64,000 bases of DNA. It comes from Hyphomicrobiaceae bacterium. Its GTDB lineage: Bacteria > Pseudomonadota > Alphaproteobacteria > Rhizobiales > Hyphomicrobiaceae. This document shows, in pieces, positions 1 through 8,992 of this stretch (its first letter is position 1; the number at the start of each line of letters is the position of its first letter). The translations under genes were made by a program, and so were the position numbers. The stretch lies in contig JAKFWF010000039.1 of NCBI GenBank assembly GCA_021730785.1, positions 1 to 64,000 of the forward strand, in the 5' to 3' direction. The notes beneath the pieces were generated by a model that was not told where the DNA came from, made no database searches, and saw only the letters and a list, made by a program, of their open reading frames with translations.

Positions 1-141
1 GACTTCGACCTGCAGTTGCGGGTCCTCAACCGGCCCGTCCAAAACTTTGCCGACATTGGGGTTCTCGAACGAGAGATCCTTGATGTACTGCCCGATGATG
101 CGAATGCTGGGTGGCTGGGGCTGGGGGGTGGGCTCGGCCAT
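1..141 (-). CDS. secB: Protein-export chaperone SecB, N-terminal fragment
   Basis: Cytoplasmic tetrameric chaperone that keeps preproteins unfolded and hands them to SecA. Only the first 47 codons are inside the window; the gene runs off the left edge. The ATG is at 141 on the minus strand. The start reads MAEPTPQPQPP and continues into IIGQYIKDLSFENPN, the conserved first beta strand of SecB; the Pro-rich extension before it is common in alphaproteobacteria. fxsA follows on the same strand side, and the Tim44-like gene is divergent, the usual alphaproteobacterial arrangement. The identity is clear although only the N-terminus is visible. Confidence 0.88.
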   Translation of the reverse strand, partial: MAEPTPQPQPPSIRIIGQYIKDLSFENPNVGKVLDGPVEDPQLQVEV

Positions 142-226
142 GGGATCACCTTTTCGTGCGGCAGACGGTGAAGACGCTGCGCGCCCGCTATCATTTTCCA
201 GCGGGCGCCGCAATCGTCCGTGTCGA

Positions 227-793
227 TCAAGGATCGCGGGCATCGCCGTTGGCTCGCGGTTTCAACCGCTTGCCGGCATCGCTGGACGGTTCCTGCGTCT
301 TTTCTTCGAGCCGTTCGAACTCGCCGTCGATCACGGGGCCTGGTTCAGCCGCCTGGTGCCGCCTGGTGTCGGCATTTGGTCGTGGGTCCGGTCCGTCGCG
401 CTGCTCGCCGCGCCACGTCGATGTGTGGATCGTCCCCGCAGCCATCAGGCGTTGCAGTCCCCACCGGGCAATCCCTTTTCGCACGGGCGGAATCAGCAGC
501 ATCAGGCCGGCGGCATCGGTGATAAGCCCCGGTGCCACCAGCAACCCGCCGGCGATCATCAGCATGAAGCCTTCCACCACCGGCTCCACTGGTGGCTCAC
601 CCTTGGCCATGCTTTGCGCGGCACGCTGGAACGCCGCAAACCCCTGCTGCTGCATGATGGCAATCCCGATACCTGCCGTCAGCAGGATGGTCAGGATCGT
701 CGGCCACAGCCCGATCCATTGGCCAAGTTTGATCAGCAGCGCCAGCTCGAGCAGCGGCACGGCGACAAAGACCAAAAACAGAGAAAACCCCAT
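227..793 (-). CDS. fxsA: FxsA family membrane protein
   Basis: Small inner-membrane protein of the FxsA family, named for suppression of F exclusion of phage T7; its physiological role is unknown. The protein has 188 residues. Hydrophobic segments lie at about 3-22, 27-47 and 78-100. The family core is visible: a hydrophobic start, ELALLIKLGQ, then the GLLVAPGLITDAAGLMLLIPP region. The last 80 or so residues are a polar Arg/Glu/Pro-rich tail with no recognised domain, longer than in E. coli FxsA (about 158 aa). It is divergent from the Tim44-like gene and lies upstream of secB on the minus strand. Confidence 0.9.
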   Translation of the reverse strand: MGFSLFLVFVAVPLLELALLIKLGQWIGLWPTILTILLTAGIGIAIMQQQGFAAFQRAAQSMAKGEPPVEPVVEGFMLMIAGGLLVAPGLITDAAGLMLLIPPVRKGIARWGLQRLMAAGTIHTSTWRGEQRDGPDPRPNADTRRHQAAEPGPVIDGEFERLEEKTQEPSSDAGKRLKPRANGDARDP

Positions 794-1067
794 GGCGGCA
801 GTCCTGACGGCGCGATCGCGACTGTTTGTCAGATTTCACGATCGCGCAAGTGCGATGTCGAACTGCTGACGCTCCGTAGTGTTCGACAGTGCCGTCATGC
901 CCATTGGCTTCGCCCTAGCAATGTCCTAAGTTTCCGGCAAAGTCGGGTGCAGAGCATAGATGTGCGCGTCGCCCGGACCGTCGCAACCTGCTGTTGCTCT
1001 GGTTCGACGGTGCCTTCGGTCGAGCATGATCGAAGCAGTCCTGCATGCCTAGGAAAGACTAATCGCG

Positions 1068-1799
1068 ATGGACAGTCAGATCAACATTTTCACCCTCGTC
1101 GCACTTGTGGTGGCGGTCGTCGTCATCTTCATGCTGCGCAACGTGCTGGGGCGTCGGACGCCAGACGACGAAGCGCGGATCGACCGCAAGATTCGCGCCC
1201 AGCAGGAACAGGAGCGCATCGCTGCCAAAGACAAGGTCGTCGCCATGCCACGGCGCAGCGGCGAAAATGCCCCGGCGCCGGTGGTCGCAGATGCAGCCCT
1301 TGCCGATGCCGAGGCGCGCGTGAAAGCCTTTGCCGCCGGTGATGTTGCTATCGAGAACGGGCTCATGCAGCTGTCACGCAGCGATGCCTCGTTCGATCCC
1401 AAGCATTTCATCGATGGTGCGCGGCAAGCCTACGAGATGATCGTGACGGCGTTCGCGGAAGGCAATCGCAAGGTTCTGAAGGATCTCTTGAGCAAGGAAG
1501 TGTTCGAAGGCTTCAGCGAAGCGATCGCCGACCGGGAAAGCCGGGCCGAACAGATCGACCAGAGCTTCGTTGGCATCAACAAGGCGAACATTGTCGAAGC
1601 GGAGGTGAAAGGCGGGCTTGCCCAACTCACCGTCAAGTTCGTGAGCCAGCTCATTTCCGCGACCCGCGACAAGTCGGGCGCCGTGATCGGCGGCGACCCA
1701 CAGAAGATCAAGGAAGTCACCGACATCTGGACATTCGCGCGGGAGGTTGCCTCGCGCAATCCAAACTGGCGGCTGGTCGCCACCCAGCCGCAGAACTGA
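1068..1799 (+). CDS. timA: Tim44/TimA family membrane-anchored protein
   Basis: Bacterial relative of the mitochondrial import subunit Tim44. In alphaproteobacteria such proteins are anchored in the inner membrane and bind the membrane or outer-membrane protein complexes; the exact role is not settled. One N-terminal membrane segment lies at about residues 7-24 (FTLVALVVAVVVIFMLRNVL). A charged linker follows (residues 25-95), then a Tim44-like domain of roughly 140 residues ending in FAREVASRNPNWRLVATQ. Length is 243 aa. The ATG is preceded by AGGAAA at 1051-1056. It is divergent from fxsA/secB and directly upstream of mltA, an arrangement conserved in the class. Confidence 0.88.
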   Translation: MDSQINIFTLVALVVAVVVIFMLRNVLGRRTPDDEARIDRKIRAQQEQERIAAKDKVVAMPRRSGENAPAPVVADAALADAEARVKAFAAGDVAIENGLMQLSRSDASFDPKHFIDGARQAYEMIVTAFAEGNRKVLKDLLSKEVFEGFSEAIADRESRAEQIDQSFVGINKANIVEAEVKGGLAQLTVKFVSQLISATRDKSGAVIGGDPQKIKEVTDIWTFAREVASRNPNWRLVATQPQN

Positions 1800-1839
1800 G
1801 GCCCGTGCGGATGTGGGCACGCGCGGCAAACGAGACCCC

Positions 1840-3096
1840 GTGAACGTGCCGGTCGGCCCTGCTTTGCTTCGCGTCGCGTGCATGATCCTGGTGGCGGTAG
1901 CAGGTGCCCATGCGATTCCCTCCAGTCAGGCCCAGACCGTGGTGTCGTCCGGTCGCGCCGTCGCATCGAAACCTGTTGCCGTGACCACATCCGTCCAATT
2001 CACGCCCGTGGCGTTTCGCGAGCTGCCCGAGTGGGGCAAAGACGATCATGCCAGCGCATTGGCCGCGTTCATGCGCTCCTGCGATCTGGTGATCAAGGCC
2101 AGTCGGGCCGGTAACAAGGCCGGCGCCACACCGACCACGCCTGCGTTGTTGAAGGCTTGCGACGACGCGCTGAAGAACGCGGGCAAGCCTGTCGCGGCAG
2201 CTGCCGCGCGGGCATTTTTCGAGACCAACTTCGTGCCGCACGCGGTCGTGCATGCGGGCCCGTCCGGGCTGCTCACCGGATATTACGAGCCAACCGTTGA
2301 AGGCGCCCGGCAGCGGTCGGCGAAGTTTCCCATCCCGCTGTATCGGCGTCCGCCCGAACTCGTGAACCTTGTCGAAGAGACCGAACGCGGCGCCAAGGGC
2401 CATGCGCTGACTCACGGTCGGCAGACCGGCACCGGTGTCGAGCCCTTCGCCACGCGCGCCGAAATCGAGCAGGGCGCGCTCAAGGGACGCGGGCTCGAGC
2501 TCGCCTATCTGCCGAGTGCGGTCGATGCGTTCTTTCTGCAGGTGCAGGGCTCGGGCCGCATCGTTCTGCCCGACGGCAGCCACATGCGCATCACCTACGA
2601 CGGCAAGAACGGCCACCCCTACATGTCGGTTGGCCGCCACTTGATCGACAGCGGCCACTTCACCGTCGCGTCGATGTCGCTGGCAGCCCTGTCCGACTGG
2701 CTGAAGGCCGATGCAGAGCGCGGTCGCCGCGCCATGTGGCAGAACAAGTCCTACGTATTCTTCCGCGAACTCACCGGCGATGAAGCCACGCGAGGGCCGC
2801 AGGGTGTGCTGCACATTCCGCTGGCGACCGGCCGCAGTCTCGCTGTCGACACTGGCGTGCACGCCATCGGCACGCCGATCTATGTCAGTTCGCCGGCGCT
2901 CACCCATGCAGGTAGCGCGACCGGCTTCAACCGGCTGATGGTGGCCCATGACGTCGGCTCGGCGATCAAGGGGCCGGAGCGCGGCGACATCTACTTCGGA
3001 TCGGGCGCGGACGCCGGCAAAATCGCCGGTGTCACCAAGCATCCCGGCCGCTTTTTCGTACTGCTGCCGCACGGTAGCCCGACACGCACGCCATGA
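1840..3096 (+). CDS. mltA: Membrane-bound lytic murein transglycosylase A
   Basis: Cleaves the glycan strands of peptidoglycan with formation of 1,6-anhydroMurNAc, in the periplasm. The proposed GTG start at 1840 gives 418 residues with a signal-peptide-like N-terminus (hydrophobic LLRVACMILVAVAGAHA, then SSQAQ); an upstream ATG at 1747 would overlap the previous gene and bury the signal, and ATG 1882 is a further alternative. Family motifs are present: LLTGYYEPTVEGARQ, VDAFFLQVQGSGRI, and the 3D-domain stretch AHDVGSAIKGPERGDIYFG, which contains the expected catalytic Asp. No lipobox Cys is seen, so it is probably soluble or peripheral. The stop overlaps the start of the Smr gene (ATGA). Confidence 0.9.
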   Translation: MNVPVGPALLRVACMILVAVAGAHAIPSSQAQTVVSSGRAVASKPVAVTTSVQFTPVAFRELPEWGKDDHASALAAFMRSCDLVIKASRAGNKAGATPTTPALLKACDDALKNAGKPVAAAAARAFFETNFVPHAVVHAGPSGLLTGYYEPTVEGARQRSAKFPIPLYRRPPELVNLVEETERGAKGHALTHGRQTGTGVEPFATRAEIEQGALKGRGLELAYLPSAVDAFFLQVQGSGRIVLPDGSHMRITYDGKNGHPYMSVGRHLIDSGHFTVASMSLAALSDWLKADAERGRRAMWQNKSYVFFRELTGDEATRGPQGVLHIPLATGRSLAVDTGVHAIGTPIYVSSPALTHAGSATGFNRLMVAHDVGSAIKGPERGDIYFGSGADAGKIAGVTKHPGRFFVLLPHGSPTRTP

Positions 3097-3701
3097 GCCG
3101 ACGCGGCAAAAACGGCGAGCTGACGGGCGAGGACGCGGCGCTGTGGACGTTGGTCACACGCACGGTCACGCGGATCGGCGTGCGCCGCAGCCAGGCAGCC
3201 GCCGCACCGTCAGTAGATCCGTCGGTGGTGCCTGCGAGGCCGATTGCAAAACCCAGCCCGCCGCTTCCGCGCGCGCCCTCCTCGCCACCACGAAAGCCCG
3301 TGTCATCCGTGCCGCCGCAACCCACTGCACTCGAACCGCGCAAGATGCGCCGCATCGTGCGTGGCCGTGACGAGATCGAGGCGCGCATCGACCTGCACGG
3401 CATGCGGCAGGCCGACGCCCATGGGGCCCTGCGCGGCTTTCTCGCGCGCGCCTACGGCCAAGGGTACCGGACGGTTCTGGTGATCACCGGCAAGGGAAGG
3501 CCGAATGCAACAGCGGCCGACGCACCGTTCGATCTGTTCCAGGATCGTGACCGGGGCGTGCTGCGCCGCATGGTGCCACACTGGCTCGCCGATCCGGATT
3601 TGCGCTCGATCATCGTTGGCTATACGAACGCGCATGCGAAGCACGGCGGCGACGGCGCCTTCTATGTGCAGTTGCGCAACCGCGACCGGCACCGGGGTTG
3701 A
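3093..3701 (+). CDS. Smr/MutS2-type domain protein
   Basis: Protein with a C-terminal Smr (small MutS-related) domain, a family that includes DNA and RNA nicking endonucleases. It has 202 residues. The first 100 or so are low-complexity, Pro/Arg-rich and probably disordered. The Smr domain is at about 105-200 and contains the diagnostic [11 protein letters not shown] motif and the later VLVITGKG loop. The ATG overlaps the mltA stop by 4 bases, so translation is probably coupled. The mltA-smr pair is common in alphaproteobacteria. The substrate here is unknown. Confidence 0.88.
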   Translation: MSRRGKNGELTGEDAALWTLVTRTVTRIGVRRSQAAAAPSVDPSVVPARPIAKPSPPLPRAPSSPPRKPVSSVPPQPTALEPRKMRRIVRGRDEIEARIDLHGMRQADAHGALRGFLARAYGQGYRTVLVITGKGRPNATAADAPFDLFQDRDRGVLRRMVPHWLADPDLRSIIVGYTNAHAKHGGDGAFYVQLRNRDRHRG

Positions 3702-3904
3702 ACCGCCAGGCTCGACTGCGGCGTCAACATTCGTTGAACACGCTTTCCAACCCGGCAGGATTTGCTACGATCGCCGCAAGAACACAGCATCTGCGGCCGC
3801 GCTCGTGTGGCGTTTGGCACGTTTCTCTCCACCTGCCCCACCTGCACGATCTTCTGCGACCGCTGACGCTGCGCCTGCTCACCTCACCCGAAAGGATCGC
3901 CGCC

Positions 3905-5092
3905 ATGTCCAAGGATGCCACCACGATCGTCATCGCCAGCGCCGCCCGCACGCCGGTCGGCTCGTTCAATGGCGCGTTCGCCAGCATGCCCGCCCATGAA
4001 CTCGGCCGCGTGGCGATCGAGGCGGCGATGAGCCGGGCCCACGTCAAGCCCGCCGAGGTTGACGAGGTGATCCTGGGTCAGGTGCTCACTGCCGGCACGG
4101 GGCAGAACCCGGCACGGCAGGCCGCGATCGCATCCGGCATCCCGGTCGAGAGTTCGGCCTGGGCCATGAACCAGTTGTGCGGCTCCGGCCTGCGTGCGGT
4201 GGCGCTCGGCATGCAGCAGATCATGGATGGCGCGGCCAAGATCGTGGTTGCCGGCGGGCAGGAGAGCATGAGTCAGGCGCCACACACCGCCCACATGCGC
4301 GAGGGCACCAAGATGGGCGATATGAAGTTCATCGACACCATGATCAAGGACGGACTGTGGGATGCCTTCAACGGCTACCACATGGGCAACACCGCCGAGA
4401 ACGTGGCCAAGCAATACCAGATCACGCGCGACGAGCAGGACAAGTTCGCCGTCGCCTCGCAGAACAAGGCGGAGGCCGCCCGCAAGGCCGGCCGCTTCAA
4501 GGACGAGATCGCGCCCGTCACCGTCAAGGGCCGCAAGGGTGACGTGATCGTCACCGACGACGAGTACATCAAGGATGGCGTGACACTGGAAAGCGTAGCC
4601 AAGCTGCGACCCGCCTTCGACAAGGCAGGTACGGTTACAGCGGCCAACGCATCCGGCATCAACGACGGCGCGGCGGCCTTCGTGCTGATGACCGCCGAGG
4701 AAGCCAAGAAGCGCGGCATCACCCCGCTCGCCCGCATCGTGTCGTGGGCCAGCGCCGGCGTCGATCCCTCGATCATGGGCACCGGGCCGATCCCGGCCTC
4801 CAAGAAGGCGCTGGAAAAGGCCGGCTGGACCGTCAAGGATCTCGATCTGATCGAGGCCAACGAAGCCTTCGCCGGTCAGGCATGCGCGGTGAACAAGGGG
4901 CTTGGCTGGGACACCGCGAAGGTCAACGTCAACGGCGGTGCCATCGCGATTGGCCATCCGATCGGCGCGTCCGGTGCCCGCGTGCTGACGACGCTGCTCT
5001 ACGAAATGAAGCGTCGCGATGCGAAGAAGGGCCTGGCCACCCTATGCATCGGTGGCGGCATGGGCGTCGCCATGTGCGTCGAGCGCGATTGA
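3905..5092 (+). CDS. phaA: Acetyl-CoA C-acetyltransferase (beta-ketothiolase)
   Basis: Thiolase II that condenses two acetyl-CoA to acetoacetyl-CoA (reversible), feeding polyhydroxybutyrate or ketone-body metabolism in the cytoplasm. The ATG at 3905 follows an AAAGGA ribosome site; an in-frame upstream extension has no thiolase similarity. The protein has 395 residues, normal for the family. The catalytic residues are present: nucleophile Cys92 (NQLCGSGL), His351 ([10 protein letters not shown]) and Cys381 (CIGGGMG). No phaB reductase follows, so its place in PHB synthesis is an inference from family. atoB would be an equally fair symbol. Confidence 0.92.
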   Translation: MSKDATTIVIASAARTPVGSFNGAFASMPAHELGRVAIEAAMSRAHVKPAEVDEVILGQVLTAGTGQNPARQAAIASGIPVESSAWAMNQLCGSGLRAVALGMQQIMDGAAKIVVAGGQESMSQAPHTAHMREGTKMGDMKFIDTMIKDGLWDAFNGYHMGNTAENVAKQYQITRDEQDKFAVASQNKAEAARKAGRFKDEIAPVTVKGRKGDVIVTDDEYIKDGVTLESVAKLRPAFDKAGTVTAANASGINDGAAAFVLMTAEEAKKRGITPLARIVSWASAGVDPSIMGTGPIPASKKALEKAGWTVKDLDLIEANEAFAGQACAVNKGLGWDTAKVNVNGGAIAIGHPIGASGARVLTTLLYEMKRRDAKKGLATLCIGGGMGVAMCVERD

Positions 5093-5199
5093 AGGGGTGG
5101 GTGATATGGAGGAGGCTGAGCGACGACCTGGCCAAGAACGCCCTCAATCTTTGCGGGCTTCTTCTGGCGCATAGCTTCACGCGATGACGAGCCGACGAC

Positions 5200-6006
5200 A
5201 TGTCGTACACCCACGTTGTCTATGTCGACGAGGCGGGCGACGAAGGTATCGGCAAACTGAAACTGGATGTGAATGGGGGCCAATCCCAATGGCTGCTTCT
5301 CGGTGCCGTTATCGTTCGCAGCGATCTCGACCGGGGCTTACCAAAACAACGCGACGCAATCCTCGCGCGATTTCCCCATAAGAAGGCGCGCGATCTTCAT
5401 TTTCGCAACCTCAAGCATGAGCAGAAGGTCGTGACCTGCCAGGAGATGGCGGCTTTACCAATCTCTTCGTGCGTGGTCTTCTCAAACAAGTCCACGATTT
5501 CAGGTTCAAGATGGGCAGAGATCTTCAAACGGCCCGGATATCTCTACAATTTCCTCACGAGATGGCTACTTGAGCGAGTTACGGCTCATTGTGCGAGCGA
5601 CCGTTTCAATGCCGACGCGGTTCGCCTGAAAGTCGTGTTTTCCCGCCGTGGCGGAACCAATTATCAGGCGATGCGAGACTACATGGAATTGTTGCGCGAT
5701 GGTCGCGAGCATCAGCGCCCAGTGCGCTCAATTGTCTGGCATACCTTGGAGCCGACTGAAATTACTGTCGAACGGCATGAAAAATGGGCCGGCCTTCAAC
5801 TTGCGGATGCCGTGACCAGTGCATACTTCAATGCTGTAGAGCCGAACTTATATGGAAACTATGAAAGTCGGTACGCCGACATACTGCGCTGCATTGCAAT
5901 TCGCAAGAGTGGTGTTGCACTGAACTTCGGGGTGGTTCCTGTGCCTGGACTGGCCCAGTGCCGACCAAATGCCCATCAACTAGCGTTCTTTCGCAGCTTT
6001 GCGTGA
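5200..6006 (+). CDS. DUF3800 domain protein
   Basis: Protein of 268 residues with the DUF3800 signature: an acidic N-terminal strand VYVDEAGDEG, a middle region of alternating charged helices, and the C-terminal GLQLADAVTSAYFNAVE motif. The acidic residues are arranged as in RNase H-like folds, and DUF3800 proteins often sit in defence or mobile regions; no activity is established. The codon usage is visibly more AT-rich than in neighbours (for example ATTTCAGGTTCAAGATGGG near 5500), and the flanking DNA to 6190 is A-rich, which suggests acquisition. It stands alone, about 110 bases after the thiolase gene and on the same strand. Confidence 0.78.
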   Translation: MSYTHVVYVDEAGDEGIGKLKLDVNGGQSQWLLLGAVIVRSDLDRGLPKQRDAILARFPHKKARDLHFRNLKHEQKVVTCQEMAALPISSCVVFSNKSTISGSRWAEIFKRPGYLYNFLTRWLLERVTAHCASDRFNADAVRLKVVFSRRGGTNYQAMRDYMELLRDGREHQRPVRSIVWHTLEPTEITVERHEKWAGLQLADAVTSAYFNAVEPNLYGNYESRYADILRCIAIRKSGVALNFGVVPVPGLAQCRPNAHQLAFFRSFA

Positions 6007-6190
6007 AAAAAATCGGCGAGCCCCCGGCCCCTGATTCACATCGCATCGGATGCTGCCGCCCGAAGGCAACTTGGGGTTCTCCGGCGCTTACTCGCCTATT
6101 CCAATAATACTTGAAAAATCAGATTCGTCAAGAGTCAATTAGAATAAAAATAGAACGCAATACACTGAAAAAATGGAGCCTTCTGATTCC

Positions 6191-7009
6191 TCACCCGCCC
6201 TTTACCCCACGCACGAACCGCAGGACGTCTTCCAGCAGGGGGGCGCGCCAGCGTAGCGGCTGGGCGAAGGTCATGATCAGGCCGGAATGGCCGATGCTCG
6301 GGTAGATGATCTTCTTGACCGCAACCTGCGCCTTCGCGAGGGCCGCTTCCAGCATGTGGGCGGCAACCGGCTCGACCACGGTGTCGTCGGCGCCATGGAT
6401 CAGCAGGGTCGGCGGCGCAGCGCCGCTGACCAGCGCGACCGGCCGGATGCGGTCGGCCGTCGGGGCAGGCGCGAAGATGTCCTTCGTCGACGGCCAGGTG
6501 GTCGGATCGAACCCGTAAGGGCCCGACAGGCCGATCAACGCGGCGGGCTGTGGCAGTCCGGCGCCGGCCGCTGCGATGTATGAGGGGTCGAGCGCCAGCA
6601 GGGCTGCAATATGCGCGCCCGCCGAGTGGCCCATCACAATGACCGGCCGGCGCCCGCCGTTGGCGACCGTGGCGCTGACCCAGGCATAGGCCAAGGCCGC
6701 ATCCTCGCAGAACGCGGGATACTGCACTTCGGGGAACAGGCGGTAGTCGGCGACCACCGTCGTTACGCCGTTGGCGGCCAGCGCCGAGCCGACGAACGCA
6801 TAGGTCGCCCGGTCGCCCGACTTCCATCCACCGCCGTAGTAGAACAGCACCAGCGGCCCATTGGCCGTTTCTCGGCCGGCGCGATAGATATCGAGCGTGT
6901 GGCGCGCATGCGGTCCATAGGCCCGGTCGCGGTCAATCTTCAGGCCGCCTTCGGAAACGAGGTTGCTCAGAAGCGATGTAAAAGACGCGCGGGAACTGCG
7001 GTCGACCAT
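6191..7009 (-). CDS. Alpha/beta hydrolase (esterase/lipase, BD-FAE-like)
   Basis: Hydrolase of the carboxylesterase / feruloyl-esterase-like alpha/beta fold. Visible motifs are the oxyanion region LFYYGGGWKSGD (Tyr replaces the His of the HGG motif, as is usual in this subfamily), the nucleophile elbow GHSAGAH, the acid loop HGADDTVVEP and the catalytic His in IGHSGLI. The ATG at 7009 has GAAGAG nine bases upstream; ATG 7039, ten codons further, is possible but has no ribosome site. The predicted protein is about 272 residues with no signal peptide, so it is probably cytoplasmic. Substrate unknown. It is divergent from the Cys-rich protein gene. Confidence 0.85.
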   Translation of the reverse strand: MVDRSSRASFTSLLSNLVSEGGLKIDRDRAYGPHARHTLDIYRAGRETANGPLVLFYYGGGWKSGDRATYAFVGSALAANGVTTVVADYRLFPEVQYPAFCEDAALAYAWVSATVANGGRRPVIVMGHSAGAHIAALLALDPSYIAAAGAGLPQPAALIGLSGPYGFDPTTWPSTKDIFAPAPTADRIRPVALVSGAAPPTLLIHGADDTVVEPVAAHMLEAALAKAQVAVKKIIYPSIGHSGLIMTFAQPLRWRAPLLEDVLRFVRGVKGG

Positions 7010-7107
7010 GCCTGTACACTCTTCATCGCCGTGGCTCATCAAGGAGATACGTAGGAGTGGCTGCCTTCGGCTATAGTGTGCCGGTAAATTCTTACGGAGG
7101 AGCGCAC

Positions 7108-7566
7108 ATGCGACTGCTGTTATGGCTGGTCTCATTGGCGATTGCCACAGCCAGCGCACTTCCGACCGTGGCCCGCGCCCAGACCTGTGTAGCGGATGCG
7201 CAATGCCAGCGTGGCGGCGCCCCCAGCCAGGCCATATGCAGCGGCGATACGCTGGTTGTACGCCGCAGCCAGTGCCAGGGCGGCCAATGCCGCGACGTGG
7301 AGGAACGCCGGGAAACGTGCGCGGCCTCATCCTCGCAGCGCTGCGGCGCTGGCACCGTCGAGCGCGTCACCAGCCGCTGCGATGGCTCTCTCGGCCGCTG
7401 CGTCATACGCGTCGACCTCGAACCGTGCGCGCGCTCGTGCATCTGCCGCGATCATCGTCTCACCGTCTCGACCGGCCAATGTCTGTCCACATTCGGCTGC
7501 CAGCGCTCGACGCTGATTTGCACGAAGGGTTGCACCTGCCAGCCGACGCCGCGGTGCCTCGACTGA
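7108..7566 (+). CDS. Secreted Cys-rich protein with threefold 4-Cys repeat
   Basis: Uncharacterised exported protein of 152 residues. A signal peptide covers residues 1-24 (LLLWLVSLAIATASALP, cleavage after VARA). The mature part holds 18 cysteines in about 128 residues. They form three tandem units of pattern C-x11-C-x(4-6)-C-x(6-9)-C: C44/C56/C61/C71, C79/C91/C98/C107 and C113/C125/C131/C138, with further Cys at 27, 33, 111, 142, 144 and 150. An even number suggests disulphides; metal binding is the alternative. The ATG has a strong GGAGG at 7096-7100. The multicopper oxidase starts 70 bases downstream on the same strand, so a shared transcript is likely. I do not recognise a named family. 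Confidence 0.85.
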   Translation: MRLLLWLVSLAIATASALPTVARAQTCVADAQCQRGGAPSQAICSGDTLVVRRSQCQGGQCRDVEERRETCAASSSQRCGAGTVERVTSRCDGSLGRCVIRVDLEPCARSCICRDHRLTVSTGQCLSTFGCQRSTLICTKGCTCQPTPRCLD

Positions 7567-7636
7567 AGGGACTATCGTGCGCTTTGCGCGGACGCTACGG
7601 ATCGTCAGACCGACAAAACCACGGCTGGAGGATCGA

Positions 7637-8830
7637 ATGCTGCGACTGCTGTTCGTTGCCCTGCTCACACTCGTGCTGCCGGGTGCGGCACTTGCTCAGG
7701 AAACCTCGATCAACCCGGCCCTGCTGCGCGCGTTCGAGCCGGCGCTGCCCGGCGGCAAGCTGCGCACCTACTACATCGCGGCGCAAGAGGTCGACTGGAA
7801 CTATGCCCCCACGGGGCGCGACGACATGATGGGCATGGACTTCATGGCCGAAGCCCAGCCCTACGTGAGGCGAGGGGCCGGCTGGCCCGGTCTCGTCCAT
7901 CGCAAGGCGGTATACATCGAGTATACCGACGACACGTTTCAGACTGAAAAGCCAAAGCCCCCCGAATGGGCGCACACTGGGATGCTGGGACCGGTGCTGC
8001 GCGCCGAGGTCGGCGATGCGATCCGAGTTATCTTCAAGAACAACACGACGCGCGCCTACTCGCTGCATCCGCATGGCGTATTTTATCTCAAGGCCGACGA
8101 AGGCGCGCCGTCGAACGATGGCACGTCGCTGACCGAGAAGCGCGACGACGCGGTGCGGCCAGGCGAAGTCCAGGTCTACGTCTGGAAGGTGCCGGAGCGG
8201 GCAGGTCCGGGGCCGCGCGATGGTTCGTCGGTCGCCTGGCTCTACCACTCGCACACGGACCGCGTGCGCGACACCAATGCCGGGCTGATCGGCGCCATCA
8301 TCGTCACGCGGCGGGGGCAGGCGCGCGCCAACCTGATGCCGCGCGACGTGGACCGCGAGTTTATCTCGTTCTGGAAGATCTATGACGAGAACCAGAGCCC
8401 CTATCTGGGGCAGAGCGTGGCGGCGGCGGGCGGCAAACTCGACGATGTGAAGGGCGATGCGGCGTTCGTTGCCGGCAACAAAAAGCATGCGGTGAATGGC
8501 TTCGTGTACGGCAACCTGCCGCTCGAAACCATGACCATGCGGGCCGGCGAGCGTGTACGCTGGTATGTGATAGGACTCGGCGGCGTGCTCGATCTTCATA
8601 CGCCGCATTGGCATGGCTCGACCGTGCTGGCGGCTGGGCAGCGCACCGACGTGATCTCGCTGCTGCCGGCCCAGCACGTGGTTGCCGACATGGTCGCGGA
8701 CAACCCCGGCATCTGGATGATCCACTGCCACGTCGACGAACACCTCGATGCCGGCATGAGCGCCCGCTATCAGATCCTGCCGCGGGACAAGACGGCGCCA
8801 GGAGCGGCAGCGGGGCTGCGGAAGCGATGA
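7637..8830 (+). CDS. Two-domain ceruloplasmin-like multicopper oxidase
   Basis: Exported blue copper oxidase of 397 residues; signal peptide at 1-20 (FVALLTLVLPGAALA). ATG 7637 has GGAGG nearby and is preferred to an upstream ATG at 7577. All four copper motifs lie in one chain: HPHG (144-147), HSH (204-206), HTPHWHG (321-327) and HCHVDEHLDAGM (363-374), the last with type 1 Cys364 and axial Met374. Domain 1 lacks the Cys, so the type 1 centre is only in domain 2. Phrases such as TGMLGPVLRAEVGD, VPERAGPGP and DTNAGLIGAIIV resemble animal ceruloplasmin/hephaestin rather than CueO. Ferroxidase or cuprous oxidase activity is an inference from family. Confidence 0.88.
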   Translation: MLRLLFVALLTLVLPGAALAQETSINPALLRAFEPALPGGKLRTYYIAAQEVDWNYAPTGRDDMMGMDFMAEAQPYVRRGAGWPGLVHRKAVYIEYTDDTFQTEKPKPPEWAHTGMLGPVLRAEVGDAIRVIFKNNTTRAYSLHPHGVFYLKADEGAPSNDGTSLTEKRDDAVRPGEVQVYVWKVPERAGPGPRDGSSVAWLYHSHTDRVRDTNAGLIGAIIVTRRGQARANLMPRDVDREFISFWKIYDENQSPYLGQSVAAAGGKLDDVKGDAAFVAGNKKHAVNGFVYGNLPLETMTMRAGERVRWYVIGLGGVLDLHTPHWHGSTVLAAGQRTDVISLLPAQHVVADMVADNPGIWMIHCHVDEHLDAGMSARYQILPRDKTAPGAAAGLRKR

Positions 8831-8992
8831 GGCGGGTCGGCCAGAGATGGTCGTCGGCCGCGAACGAAAGGATTGCTTGCCACACGCCAACTCGCCCACC
8901 GTCTGGACCAAACACCGTATGCGTTCCCGGTCGCCGCCAGTGTCGCGCGTTGCAAGCAGCAGCAGGGGCCAATCGGGGGCCGTAGACGCTGC

